Positions 46,963-59,209 of a stretch of 64,000 nucleotides of DNA are shown here, piece by piece. This DNA is from Deinococcus sp. LM3. Lineage in GTDB: Bacteria > Deinococcota > Deinococci > Deinococcales > Deinococcaceae. The DNA lies in assembly GCF_002017875.1 (NCBI RefSeq), contig NZ_MUFV01000001.1, forward strand, positions 868,001 through 932,000. The letters run 5' to 3'. Made by a program: the position numbers and the translations under genes. The notes beneath the pieces are model-generated. The model saw nothing but the letters and a program-made list of their open reading frames with translations, searched no databases and was not told where the DNA came from. Positions within the stretch are counted from its first letter, which is position 1, and every line of letters begins with the position of its first letter.

Positions 46963-47037
46963 GTTCTGAGTCGCGCAGATGAAGGGGTGGGCCGGGCGAC
47001 GTTCCCGGTGCTCCCCGGAATCGGAGCGGCTCAGAAC
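46963..47037 (+). promoter_or_regulatory. Long-range inverted repeat between accB and accC
   Basis: GTTCTGAG (46963-46970) pairs with CTCAGAAC (47030-47037) across 59 bases, with further GC-rich pairing inside. It could form an RNA hairpin that changes accC level relative to accB. Confidence 0.4.
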
Positions 47038-47078
47038 TCAGCCGACCGAGGTTCGTCTCCCAACCGCTGGAGGCATGC

Positions 47079-48416
<1,338 letters not shown>

Positions 48417-48422
48417 GAGCCG

Positions 48423-49064
48423 ATGGCAGATGGTCGGAGGCAGATGGCTGGGGGGCACCCGGCGTCTGCCTCTGCCCGTTTGGGGGAGCGTGACGTGCGG
48501 CTCTCGCACCTGTGTGGGCGGGCGTGGCCGGAGGGTGCGCTGCTGGACGCGCTGAAACTCTCCCCTTCCCTGGACGTGCTGGATGTGGGAGCGGGGGACG
48601 GTCGGCTGGTGCGGGAGCTGGCGCGGCGGGGGCACGCGGGCCGGGTGGTGGGGGTCGATCCCACGCCGGGGCCGGGCGTGCAGCCCGCGCACGCGGAGGC
48701 GTTGCCGTTCCCGGATGCGAGCTTCGACGTGGTGCTGTTCGCGCGGGTTCTGGCCCACCTGCCCGATCAGGCCAGAGCGCTGGCGGAAGCGCGGCGCGTG
48801 CTGCGGCCCGGCAGACGGGTGTGGGTGGCAACGCACGGTCCGGCGCACCTGCGGGCCACCTGGGCGGCGCTGGGCCAGCCTCTGGCACCTGGGAAGGCGC
48901 ATCCGGAACCCGCGTTGACCCTCACCTGCCCGCTCACGCTGACCGCAGACGACGCCCAGTTCCTGCTCGGCACGTACGGGGAAGAGGCGGAGGTTTCCCC
49001 CCACCTCTTCCCCGTTCAGGACGCCGCGCAGCTGCTGATCTGGAGGCACTCTCCGTCTCTGTGA
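48423..49064 (+). CDS. Class I SAM-dependent methyltransferase
   Basis: A 213-residue enzyme with motif I VLDVGAGDGRLVREL, the acidic end of strand 2 (VVGVDPT), and FDVVLFARVLAHLPD for motif III-IV. It starts 6 bases after the accC stop with GGAG in between; a second in-frame ATG at 48444 also has a GGAGG. It is likely co-transcribed with accC. Substrate unknown; the fold resembles UbiE/small-molecule methyltransferases. Confidence 0.85.
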   Translation: MADGRRQMAGGHPASASARLGERDVRLSHLCGRAWPEGALLDALKLSPSLDVLDVGAGDGRLVRELARRGHAGRVVGVDPTPGPGVQPAHAEALPFPDASFDVVLFARVLAHLPDQARALAEARRVLRPGRRVWVATHGPAHLRATWAALGQPLAPGKAHPEPALTLTCPLTLTADDAQFLLGTYGEEAEVSPHLFPVQDAAQLLIWRHSPSL

Positions 49065-49157
49065 TGCCAGCTGGCCAGTCGGGGGCCTGCCGGTTGGCCA
49101 GCCGCTCCGGTCAACCGGCCAGTTCCGTGGCCGCGCGACGGGGCGCATGCTGCGGGC

Positions 49158-49427
49158 ATGCTTCCTGCCGACCTGCATCAGGCGCTGCGGCCCCTGCTTC
49201 CGGAACTTCAGACCCAGCTGCTCGGGGGGTGCCGCCCGGACCCGCTGCGGCACCTGGACATTCAGGTGTCCGCGAAACCCAGTGGGACCGTCACGTTGAC
49301 TGTTCGCGCCGCGCACGAGGGGGCCCGCTGGGGCCGTACGGCCAGCGTGGACCTGCACCCGCAGTGGTGTGAGGATCATCTGGAACTGCGGGCCGATCCG
49401 CCCGAGTACGCGCTCAGCGGCACCTGA
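49158..49427 (+). CDS. Small conserved-looking protein of unknown function
   Basis: An 89-residue protein (MLPADLHQALRPLLPELQ start) with mixed charged and hydrophobic pattern and a Trp-rich middle (GARWGRTASVDLHPQW). No family is recognised. CATGCT 6 bases before the ATG may be a leaderless -10. Its TGA stop is the left target duplication of the mobile element. Confidence 0.55.
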   Translation: MLPADLHQALRPLLPELQTQLLGGCRPDPLRHLDIQVSAKPSGTVTLTVRAAHEGARWGRTASVDLHPQWCEDHLELRADPPEYALSGT

Positions 49428-49561
49428 TACGGACTGCCGTTTGTTTCGCCGACAATCCGGGACTTCACCGGATTGCCAGCTCCACGTCCGGAACCCGCCC
49501 CGCTCCCACTCGCTTCGCTCGGACCCAGCGGGCTTTGCAGCCCATTCAATCGGAGTCCGCA
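49428..49561 (+). mobile_element. MITE-like element, copy 5
   Basis: A 134-bp copy, ends TACGGACTGCCG and CGGAGTCCGCA, flanked by TGA at 49425-49427 (stop codon of the preceding gene) and 49562-49564. Hairpin CAATCCGG/CCGGATTG is kept; the left arm of the second hairpin has diverged (GGACCCAGCGGGC). A 15-bp perfect hairpin follows 12 bases later. Confidence 0.86.
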
Positions 49562-49572
49562 TGAACCAGAAA

Positions 49573-49613
49573 GCGCGCCGCGATATCCCACCAGAGGCGA
49601 TATCGCGGCGCGC
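49573..49613. terminator. Bidirectional terminator hairpin
   Basis: Perfect 15-bp stem GCGCGCCGCGATATC with its complement (49599-49613), loop 11, between the small plus-strand gene and the end of acs. Confidence 0.7.
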
Positions 49614-49627
49614 GGCCCTGACGGCGC

Positions 49628-51586
<1,959 letters not shown>

Positions 51587-51732
51587 GCGGGGGACCTCCG
51601 GGGACGGCGGGAGCAGGGTGCGCGGGCGCACCGGACAGTGGGACGGTCGGGTTGTGTGTGCCGTCACTGTACTCGCGTCCGGTGGGAATCCGGATGGAAC
51701 GGGCGCGCAGGTACCGCGCCGGTACTGCACCC

Positions 51733-51770
51733 GGTTCAAGTTCATGGGGTTCAAGTGCATGGAGTTCAGG
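51733..51770. repeat. 15-bp tandem repeat, 2.5 units
   Basis: GGTTCAAGTTCATGG, GGTTCAAGTGCATGG and a partial AGTTCAGG, overlapping the last codons of the MFS gene. A slippage product; no role known. Confidence 0.65.
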
Positions 51771-52965
51771 CCAGGGCTTCCTGCTGCCGCTGGAGCAGGC
51801 GACCCCGCACGCGGCCTTCCAGGGCCAGCAGCAGCAGCGCCGCCAGGAGGGCCAGTCCAGCGATCACGACCCACATCCCGCCCGCGCCCAGAGACTGCAG
51901 GAGCGCGCCGCCCAGCAGCGGGGCCAGCAGGGTCGCCAGGCCCGCCATGCTGCCCACCAGTCCGATGTACGTGCCGCGCTGAGCGGGCGGCCCCAGTTCG
52001 CTGATGATCGTCTTGCTGATGCCGTACGCGATGATCTCCCCGACGGTCCAGACCGCGACGGCCAGCATGTGCGCCCACAGGGTGTGCGCCACGGCGTGCC
52101 CCAGGAAGCCTGCGCCCAGCAGCGCGGCGCCCAGCGCCTGCCAGCGCGGGTGGCCACTGCGGGCGATCAGGTGCCCCAGTGGCAGGCCCAGCAGGACGAC
52201 CAGGGCGCCGTTCACGGCGAGAACCTGTCCGTACTGCACGGCGCTGAAGCCCTGCTGCGCGAACACCACGGCCAGCACCTTGTAACTCTGGTACGTCAGG
52301 CCGAACAGCAGCGAGGCGAGGCAGAACTGCCACAACAGCAGGTCGCGTGGCAGCAACGGGCGGGCGTGTGCCCCCGCGTTGCGGGCGGGCCGGGCAGTGC
52401 GGGGATACAGCAGCGCCAGCAGCAGCGCGTAGGCGCCCATGGTGGCGGCGTCCAGCCAGAACAGCAGCCGCATGGACCGCCCGGCCAGCCAGCCACCCAG
52501 GATGGGCGCGGTGGCGGCCCCGACGTTGATCGCCCAGTACAGCAGGTTGTACGCGCGGGTCCGCTGCGCGCCCTGCGTGAGTTCCGCGACGGCGGTGCTC
52601 GCAGCGGGTTTGTACAGCGCCGACAGCAGCGAGAAGCCCAGCACGCCCGCCGCCGTCCACCAGAAGCCCTGCGCCACCGACAGCGCCAGGATCATGACGG
52701 CCCCGCCGCTCAGGGCGAGGATCATGGTGAAGGCCGGGCCGCGCCGGTCGGTCAGCGCCCCGCTGAGGCCCTCAGAGACGAAGCGGCCCAGGCCCAGCAT
52801 CGCCAGGATCACGCTGACCTGCGTGACGCTCAGCTGCCCCTGCGCCGTCAGGTAGAAACCCAGCAGCGGGACCACGAACTCGCCCAGGCGGTTGAGCAGC
52901 GTGCCCCACCACAGCACCCAGAATCCGGTCGGGTAGGCGCGGGCAGCGTGGGTCAGGGCAGTCAC
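51766..52965 (-). CDS. MFS transporter, unknown substrate
   Basis: About 399 residues and twelve hydrophobic segments. Family marks: GLGRFVSEGLSGALTDRRG between helices 2 and 3 (motif A) and a repeat-like second half (GLPLGHLIARSGHPRW). The GTG start at 52965 is chosen because TAGCAT (52973-52978) ends 7 bases before it; the ATG at 52974 lies inside that box. It separates acs from actP-yjcH on the same strand. Substrate is not evident. Confidence 0.8.
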   Translation of the reverse strand: MTALTHAARAYPTGFWVLWWGTLLNRLGEFVVPLLGFYLTAQGQLSVTQVSVILAMLGLGRFVSEGLSGALTDRRGPAFTMILALSGGAVMILALSVAQGFWWTAAGVLGFSLLSALYKPAASTAVAELTQGAQRTRAYNLLYWAINVGAATAPILGGWLAGRSMRLLFWLDAATMGAYALLLALLYPRTARPARNAGAHARPLLPRDLLLWQFCLASLLFGLTYQSYKVLAVVFAQQGFSAVQYGQVLAVNGALVVLLGLPLGHLIARSGHPRWQALGAALLGAGFLGHAVAHTLWAHMLAVAVWTVGEIIAYGISKTIISELGPPAQRGTYIGLVGSMAGLATLLAPLLGGALLQSLGAGGMWVVIAGLALLAALLLLALEGRVRGRLLQRQQEALA

Positions 52966-53017
52966 ACGCGTCATGCTAGGCCACGTTGCGAGCGGGCGCG
53001 TCCGCAACTCGGCAGAA

Positions 53018-53049
53018 GGGGCCCGGCTGCCGCGTGGCGTCCGGGCCCC
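53018..53049. terminator. Intrinsic terminator of the actP transcript
   Basis: GGGGCCCGG/CCGGGCCCC 9-bp stem. It would end the yjcH-actP transcript but now lies beyond the mobile element at 53067-53200. Confidence 0.65.
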
Positions 53050-53066
53050 CTCCTCTGTGCGGGTCA

Positions 53067-53200
53067 TACGGACTGCCGTTTGTTTCGCCAACAATCCGGA
53101 ACTTCACCGGATTGCCGGCTCCACGTCCGGAACCCGCCCCGCTCCCACTCGCTTCGCTCGGATTGAATGGGCTGCAAAGCCCATTCAATCCGAGGCCGTA
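53067..53200 (+). mobile_element. MITE-like element, copy 6
   Basis: A 134-bp copy, ends TACGGACTGCCG and CGAGGCCGTA, flanked by TCA at 53064-53066 and 53201-53203; the right one is the actP stop codon. Its second hairpin GATTGAATGGGC/GCCCATTCAATC is perfect, and the loop TGCAAA is the reverse complement of the TTTGCA loop seen in copies 1, 2, 4 and 5. Confidence 0.87.
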
Positions 53201-54796
53201 TCAGTCGTGCGCGGCGACGGTGCCGTCGGTGCCGGCGCCGGTGTACGCGCGGAACTGCATGTCCTCGAAGTCGCGTTCGTCCTGTGCGGTGTTGCGGCGG
53301 GCCGCGCCGATCATGGTGCCGATGTACGCGAACAGGAATCCGGCGGGAATGCTGATCAGTCCGGGGTTCTCCAGCGGGAAGATGGCGTTGGCCTGGATCA
53401 GGTGACGGCCGGTGGTCAGGGTATCCGGGTCGATCTTCATGATGTTGGGGCTGAGGGCGATCAGCAGCAGCGTGAACAGGATGCCGCCCACGATGCCCCA
53501 CAGGGCGCCGGTGGCGTTGAATTTCCGCCAGAACAGCGTGAACAGGATGACGGGCAGGTTGGCGCTGGCGGCCAGCGCGAACGCCAGCGCGACCAGGAAC
53601 GCCACGTTCTGCGTCTTGGCGAGCAGGCCCAGGATGATCGCGGCGATGCCGACGCCGACGGTGGCCATGCGGGCCACACGGAACTGGTCTTTCTCGCTGG
53701 CCTGCCCGCCTTTCAGGACGCCGTTGTAGATGTCGTGCGTGAAGCTGGTGCTGGCGCTAATGGTCAGGCCGGCGACGACCGCGAGGATGGTGGCGAAGGC
53801 GACAGCGGTCACGAAAGCCAGGCCGAATTCTCCGCCGACGGTGCCGGCCCCGCCGAACAGTGCCTGCGCGAGCAGCGGCGCGGCCATATTCCCGGCGGCG
53901 TTGGCCTGCACGATAGCTTCCTTGCCCAGCAGGACGTTCGCGGCGTTGCCCATGAAGGCAGTCATGACGTAGAACGCGCCGATCAGGACCATGGCCCACA
54001 CGACGCTCTTGCGGGCGTCCTGGGCGGTGGGCACCGTGAAGAAGCGCACCAGGATGTGCGGCAGTCCGGCCGTGCCGAGCACCAGCGCGAGGCACAGGCT
54101 GATCAGGTCGATGGGGTTGGTGTACTTCACGCCGGCACCCAGGAATTCCGCGCCGTTTCTGGCCTCGGCCTGACCGAGCAGGTTCGAGAAGCTCCAGCCG
54201 AAGCGGTTGAGAATCAGGACGGTCATGACGATGGTGGCGAACATCAGCAGCACGGCCTTGATGATCTGCACCCAGGTGGTGGCGAGCATGCCGCCCACCA
54301 CGACATACACGATCATCAGGACGCCCACGAGCGGAATGGCGACGTCCGCGCTGATCGCGCCCTTGGAGAGCAGGCTGATCAGGCTGCCGGCCCCGACGAC
54401 CTGCGCGATCATGTAGAAGGTGCTGATCACGATGGTGCTGACGGCGGCGTAGGTGCGCACGCGGGGGTCTTTCAGGCGGTAGACCAGCATGTCGGCCAGG
54501 GTGTACTTGCCGAGGTTGCGCAGCGGTTCGGCCACGATGAACAGGACGGTCAGGTACGCGATGAACCACCCGACCGAGTACATGAACCCGTCGTAACCGT
54601 TCAGGGCGATCAGGCCCGTGATGCCCAGGAAGCTGGCGGCACTCATGTAGTCCCCGGCGATGGCGATGCCGTTCTGCGTGGCGCTGATGCGGCCGCCGGC
54701 CACGTAGAAGTCGCCGGCGCTGGTGTTGCGCCGGGAGGCCCAGAAGGTGACGGCCAGGGTGATGGCGACGATCAGCGCGGAAAGCAGCAGGGTCAC
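53201..54796 (-). CDS. actP: Cation/acetate symporter
   Basis: A 531-residue sodium:solute symporter family protein with 13 or so membrane segments. ActP marks: FWASRRNTSAGDFYVAGG, ISATQNGIAIAGDYMSAAS, LPHILVRFFTVPTAQDARKS and SASTSFTHDIYNG. It takes up acetate, which Acs then activates. The start overlaps the yjcH stop by ATGA. Stop codon is the target duplication of copy 6. Confidence 0.94.
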   Translation of the reverse strand: MTLLLSALIVAITLAVTFWASRRNTSAGDFYVAGGRISATQNGIAIAGDYMSAASFLGITGLIALNGYDGFMYSVGWFIAYLTVLFIVAEPLRNLGKYTLADMLVYRLKDPRVRTYAAVSTIVISTFYMIAQVVGAGSLISLLSKGAISADVAIPLVGVLMIVYVVVGGMLATTWVQIIKAVLLMFATIVMTVLILNRFGWSFSNLLGQAEARNGAEFLGAGVKYTNPIDLISLCLALVLGTAGLPHILVRFFTVPTAQDARKSVVWAMVLIGAFYVMTAFMGNAANVLLGKEAIVQANAAGNMAAPLLAQALFGGAGTVGGEFGLAFVTAVAFATILAVVAGLTISASTSFTHDIYNGVLKGGQASEKDQFRVARMATVGVGIAAIILGLLAKTQNVAFLVALAFALAASANLPVILFTLFWRKFNATGALWGIVGGILFTLLLIALSPNIMKIDPDTLTTGRHLIQANAIFPLENPGLISIPAGFLFAYIGTMIGAARRNTAQDERDFEDMQFRAYTGAGTDGTVAAHD

Positions 54797-55092
54797 TGGC
54801 GGGCCTCTTGCGCGAGGCGGTCGAAGGTGCGGGCCTTGACGATGTACACGTACGCCATGATCCAGCCCATGGCGAACTCGGCGAATGCCAGCACGTACCC
54901 GAAGGTGACGTTCCCGAAGACCTTGGTGGCCATCAGGGGCTTGTTATAGCCGGCCAGGACGGGCAGCAGGAAGTACAGCACCAGGAACGCGACGGTCATG
55001 ATGACGGTGAAGGAGTTGCGCTGCGCGACCAGTTGCTGGTACGAGGCGTTTCTCGGAGTGGTCTGGCCGGGCTGAACGCTGGATACGGTCAT
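54793..55092 (-). CDS. yjcH: DUF485 membrane protein YjcH
   Basis: A 99-residue DUF485 protein with two membrane helices (FTVIMTVAFLVLYFLLPVLAG split near the middle, and YVLAFAEFAMGWIMAYVYI). It is the usual partner of ActP in acetate operons. AGGAGG lies 6 bases before the ATG at 55092. Confidence 0.93.
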   Translation of the reverse strand: MTVSSVQPGQTTPRNASYQQLVAQRNSFTVIMTVAFLVLYFLLPVLAGYNKPLMATKVFGNVTFGYVLAFAEFAMGWIMAYVYIVKARTFDRLAQEARQ

Positions 55093-55178
55093 ATGAACCT
55101 CCTGAAGGGGTGCGCCGGGGAAACCGCACTCAGGCGAACGGCCGTCTGAGCGTAGAAAAACTGTGTGGTCTGACGGCC

Positions 55179-55207
55179 AGCGTAGAAGTCCGTTCAATCA
55201 AAAGCAA
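55179..55207 (-). promoter_or_regulatory. Promoter of yjcH-actP
   Basis: On the minus strand TTGCTT (55202-55207), 17 bases, TACGCT (55179-55184). The motif AGCGTAGAA of the -10 region is repeated 30 bases away (55149-55157), a possible regulator site. Confidence 0.6.
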
Positions 55208-55337
55208 TGAACCCGGTCCAAGATCTTCGTTCCTGTGTCCGGAACATGCGCCGCTGACCGGGCCGCTCGCTGGCCTGCGCCGCGAATGGCGGCGTTCCCG
55301 CCAATTGGTGGCCCCTGGGCGGGTATGCTGCGGGTCA

Positions 55338-56360
<1,023 letters not shown>

Positions 56361-56497
56361 GCCCTGACGCCACCCGCGCCTGACCTTGCAGGTGGTGTGC
56401 TGCGGCCGGTTTTTCAGTCTTTTTGATCCAGGTTCAGGGATCGGGCATAGCGCGTGACAGGCTGCCTAACGAGCGTTGTACCGCCCCGCGTGACAGC

Positions 56498-56535
56498 TAG
56501 ACAACCTTGTGTACTTCTGACACTAACCTTAAGAT
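56498..56535 (+). promoter_or_regulatory. gntR promoter with overlapping palindrome
   Basis: TTGTGT (56507-56512), 17 bases, TAAGAT (56530-56535). TAGACAACCTTGTGTA (56498-56513) is an imperfect palindrome centred on ACAA-CC-TTGT over the -35, and GTGT-N7-ACAC follows it. Autoregulation by the GntR protein is likely. Confidence 0.6.
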
Positions 56536-56575
56536 GAGCCTGGCTCCGCCCGCCAGCGGACACCCGGAGGGATGC

Positions 56576-57268
56576 ATGGCGAAGTACCCGCTTATCAAGA
56601 CCACCCTGAAAGACCGCCTGCTCGGCGGCCACTACGCCGAGGGACTCCCCCTGCCCAGCGAACCGCAGCTGGCCCGCGAATTCGAAGTGTCCCGCATGAC
56701 CGCCCGCCGCGCCATCGACGAACTGGAACGCGAAGGTTACGTCTACCGCGTGCAGGGCGCCGGCACCTTCCCCACCGGCAAACGCTTCCGGCAGGGCATG
56801 TTCCGCGTCCGCCCCTTCAAGGAATGGGCCCGCCACCCCGACCACCGCACCACCGTCCTGCGCGCCATGCAGATCGAGGCCACGCCCGAGATCGCCATCG
56901 TGCTGCAGATCCAGCCCGGCGACCCCGTCATCTTCATCCACCGCCTGCGCAACGCCGGCGACGAGGCCCTGGTCATCGAGAAACGCTACATCAACGCGGC
57001 CCTCGCCCCGCAGCTGCTCGACCATAACCTCGCCGCCGAGAGCATCCACGAAACCATGATCAGCATGGGCGTTCCCCTGCAACGGGTGGAACAGAACCTC
57101 GAGGCCGTCAACCTCCGCCAGGAGGAAGCCGAACTGCTGCGCGTCCCCATCGGCACCGCCGCGTTCCTGCTGCGCCGCACCACCTACAGCGGCCAGAAAC
57201 GCGCCAGCTACGTCAACTACTGGGTGCGCGGCGACCGCTACGCCTTCCAGGACACCTTCGAGCCGTAA
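56576..57268 (+). CDS. GntR/HutC family transcriptional regulator
   Basis: A 230-residue regulator: winged helix-turn-helix (LKDRLLGGHYAEGLPLPSEP, then FEVSRMTARRAIDELEREGY and VQGAGTFP) and a C-terminal UTRA effector domain (about 85-225; EKRYINAALAPQLL, GTAAFLLRRTTY). CGGAGG lies before the ATG at 56576. The effector is likely a small sugar or amino-acid derivative; neighbours do not reveal it. Confidence 0.9.
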   Translation: MAKYPLIKTTLKDRLLGGHYAEGLPLPSEPQLAREFEVSRMTARRAIDELEREGYVYRVQGAGTFPTGKRFRQGMFRVRPFKEWARHPDHRTTVLRAMQIEATPEIAIVLQIQPGDPVIFIHRLRNAGDEALVIEKRYINAALAPQLLDHNLAAESIHETMISMGVPLQRVEQNLEAVNLRQEEAELLRVPIGTAAFLLRRTTYSGQKRASYVNYWVRGDRYAFQDTFEP

Positions 57269-57293
57269 GGCCGGGCAACGCCATACAGGCACA

Positions 57294-57324
57294 AGGCCGG
57301 GGTAATCACTCCCCGGCCTCTTTG
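57294..57324 (+). terminator. Intrinsic terminator after gntR
   Basis: AGGCCGGGG/CCCCGGCCT 9-bp stem, then CTTTG. Confidence 0.8.
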
Positions 57325-57336
57325 CGCCTTCCCCAG

Positions 57337-57390
57337 CTGATACGAATACCGCCGCCCCCGTTTCCGGAAGGGCGGCGGCGTTCGTGTCAG
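57337..57390 (-). terminator. Extended terminator hairpin of rpmI-rplT
   Basis: Inner stem CCGCCGCCC/GGGCGGCGG and outer arms CTGATACGAA/TTCGTGTCAG. The left end resembles the MITE-like end (TGATACGAATACCG), but the whole does not align, so it is kept as a terminator. Confidence 0.6.
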
Positions 57391-57395
57391 CCGTT

Positions 57396-57749
57396 TTACT
57401 TGCTGTTCTTGGCCGCTTCGACCAGGGCCTTGAAGGCCTCGGGCTCACGGGCGGCGATGTCGGCCAGGACCTTGCGGTTCAGGTCGATGTTCGCGCGCTT
57501 CAGGCCACCGATGAAGGTGGAGTAGTTCATGCCGTGCAGGCGGGCGCCGGCGTTGATACGCTGGATCCACAGGCGACGGAAGTCACGCTTCTTGTTGCGG
57601 CGATCGCGGTACTCGTAGGTCGCGGCGTTCAGCAGGGTCTGGAACGCGTTGCGGTACTGCTTGCTGCGGCTGCCCCAGAAGCCCTTGGCGCGCTTCAGGA
57701 CCTTCTTGTGACGGCGGCGGCGGACGGTGCCGGTCTTGACGCGAGGCAT
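57396..57749 (-). CDS. rplT: 50S ribosomal protein L20
   Basis: A 117-residue L20 with the basic N-terminal helix (MPRVKTGTVRRRRHKKVL), FWGSRSKQYRNAFQTL, and LWIQRINAGARLHGMNYS. Its start overlaps the rpmI stop by one base (TAATG). L20 is often an autoregulator of this operon. Confidence 0.97.
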   Translation of the reverse strand: MPRVKTGTVRRRRHKKVLKRAKGFWGSRSKQYRNAFQTLLNAATYEYRDRRNKKRDFRRLWIQRINAGARLHGMNYSTFIGGLKRANIDLNRKVLADIAAREPEAFKALVEAAKNSK

Positions 57750-57952
57750 TATTTACCTCCGTAGGGCAGCATCTTCTTCATGCGGGCCCATTCGCTCTGG
57801 GCGAGCACGAAGCCCTTGCCCTTGCCGCGGATGGTGTTTCCGCTCTTCTTGGTGTTCTGGTGGCGCTTGCCACTCTTGAATGCCATGACCTTGCCGGTGC
57901 CGGTGATCTTGATCCGGCGCGAGGCGCTTTTCAGAGTCTTCATCTTGGGCAT
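57749..57952 (-). CDS. rpmI: 50S ribosomal protein L35
   Basis: A 67-residue L35: MPKMKTLKSASRRIKITG start, KSGKRHQNTKKSGNTIRGK and a hydrophobic end. AAGGAGG precedes the ATG. infC, which usually leads this operon, is not upstream; a GNAT gene is there instead. Confidence 0.96.
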   Translation of the reverse strand: MPKMKTLKSASRRIKITGTGKVMAFKSGKRHQNTKKSGNTIRGKGKGFVLAQSEWARMKKMLPYGGK

Positions 57953-58030
57953 GGTGCCCTCCTTACGTAGTCCAGTCGCAGTCCCGCTGGCGGGCGCTTC
58001 TGTCTGGGGTTCGGGCCGCTTCTCGCTGGA

Positions 58031-58062
<32 letters not shown>

Positions 58063-58067
58063 AGAGA

Positions 58068-58097
58068 ACTATACGCGAGCGCGCGCAGGCGGGTCAA
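58068..58097 (-). promoter_or_regulatory. Promoter of rpmI-rplT
   Basis: Minus strand TTGACC (58092-58097), 18 bases, TATAGT (58068-58073). About 108 bases of leader follow, long enough for L20 control, though no known leader fold was identified. Confidence 0.75.
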
Positions 58098-58114
58098 GGG
58101 GAAGAGCAGGCCGC

Positions 58115-58921
58115 TCAGTGCTGCCGGTAGTACTGCTGGGTGCTGAGCAGCACGCTGCCGCTGCGTTCAAAGGTGCGGCGCATGGCGTGGTTGCCAGCGT
58201 CGGTGCCGCCCGTGTGCGAGGCGAAGGTCTGCGCGGCCACGCCCAGCAGGTGTGCGTGCAGCCGCGCGCCGTACCCGCACCCACGGTGCGCGGGCCGCAC
58301 GCCGATCAGGTCGAGGCCCGCCTCGCCGGGGCGGCCGCCGGGGCCGGTCGCGCCGAGGGCCAGCACCTGACCCTCCCGGCGCAGGGCGTGCAGGGTCCAG
58401 CCCTCGGCGGCCTCCCAGTCCGGGCGGCCCAGCTCCCGCAGGGCCTCGTGCACGCCGGGATCGTCCGGACTGACGGCCGTCACGTCCGGGTCGGGCGCGT
58501 GGGGCCGGCCGCGCAGGTCCGTGCGGTAGATCACATGCTGCGAGTCGGGCACCCAGCCGGCCTGCACCGCCTCCGCTGGGCGCGGCGTGACCAGCGTGTC
58601 GTCCAGCAGCAGTTGCCGGTCGGGGGTATCCGAGACGCGGCGGCGCAGTTCACGCAGGAACGCAGTCAGGGCGTCGGCGGGCGTGTCCGCGCGGTAGGTG
58701 GGAAACAGGGGCACGCGGGCGTTCGGCCCGACGAAGCACACGCCCTGCACGGCACCGTCAGTGCGCAGCAGCAGGAACCGCGCCGGGTCGAGTTGACCGG
58801 CCCGCACGCGCTCCTGTGTGACGCTCAACCGGCGGGCCGCCTCGGCCGGGTCGGGGTGCAGGGCGTGAATGTCGGCCAGCGTGTCGGGCGTGGCCGCCTG
58901 AAGGGTAAAAGCAGTGGACAT
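58115..58921 (-). CDS. GNAT family acetyltransferase
   Basis: A 268-residue protein. The C-terminal half has the acetyl-CoA motif A, LDLIGVRPAHRGCGYGARL, with the usual second Gly pair, and the N-terminal half is a weaker GNAT-like lobe, so it may be a two-lobe member. GAGGTC lies before the ATG. A 21-residue ORF with its own ribosome site is placed upstream. Substrate unknown. Confidence 0.82.
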   Translation of the reverse strand: MSTAFTLQAATPDTLADIHALHPDPAEAARRLSVTQERVRAGQLDPARFLLLRTDGAVQGVCFVGPNARVPLFPTYRADTPADALTAFLRELRRRVSDTPDRQLLLDDTLVTPRPAEAVQAGWVPDSQHVIYRTDLRGRPHAPDPDVTAVSPDDPGVHEALRELGRPDWEAAEGWTLHALRREGQVLALGATGPGGRPGEAGLDLIGVRPAHRGCGYGARLHAHLLGVAAQTFASHTGGTDAGNHAMRRTFERSGSVLLSTQQYYRQH

Positions 58922-59003
58922 GAAGTGACCTCGGGGCAGGAGCCGGGTCAGTGGGACGCGCCGGGACTCCGGGCCATGAATCTGGGCAGAGTCAGAGTCC
59001 GGA

Positions 59004-59069
59004 TCAGGCGGCCATGACCCCGGCAGGAACGGTGGGCACGGAACGGGCAGCGGTCTGAAGTCGCGTCAT
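59004..59069 (-). CDS. Possible 21-residue leader peptide upstream of GNAT gene
   Basis: ATG at 59069 with GGAGG 5 bases before it (CCGGAGGTTCCCATG), 21 codons, then TGA at 59004. The peptide begins MTRLQTAARSVPTVP. It ends 82 bases before the GNAT start on the same strand. The good ribosome site is the only evidence; a leader or small-protein role is inference. Confidence 0.4.
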   Translation of the reverse strand: MTRLQTAARSVPTVPAGVMAA

Positions 59070-59209
59070 GGGAACCTCCGGTACAGCAGTGGGATGCCGC
59101 GCAGCGTAGCGCAGGCGGGTGCAGAAGAAGACCGCACCTGAGCGCGGCCCCCCGGACAGGGCGGGGAGCGGCGGGTGCAGTTCCGGGGTGCGCCGTCAGC
59201 CGCAGGAGT

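Noticed and set aside
52966..53094. N-terminal extension of the MFS protein reaching into the element at 53067
   Set aside because: The extra residues are polar, carry no helix, and the start region matches a -10 box; a start at 52965 is better.
57337..57390. Further MITE-like copy
   Set aside because: The first 14 bases match an element end at 12 positions, but the body and right end do not and the adjacent stop codon is TAA, so it is treated as a terminator.
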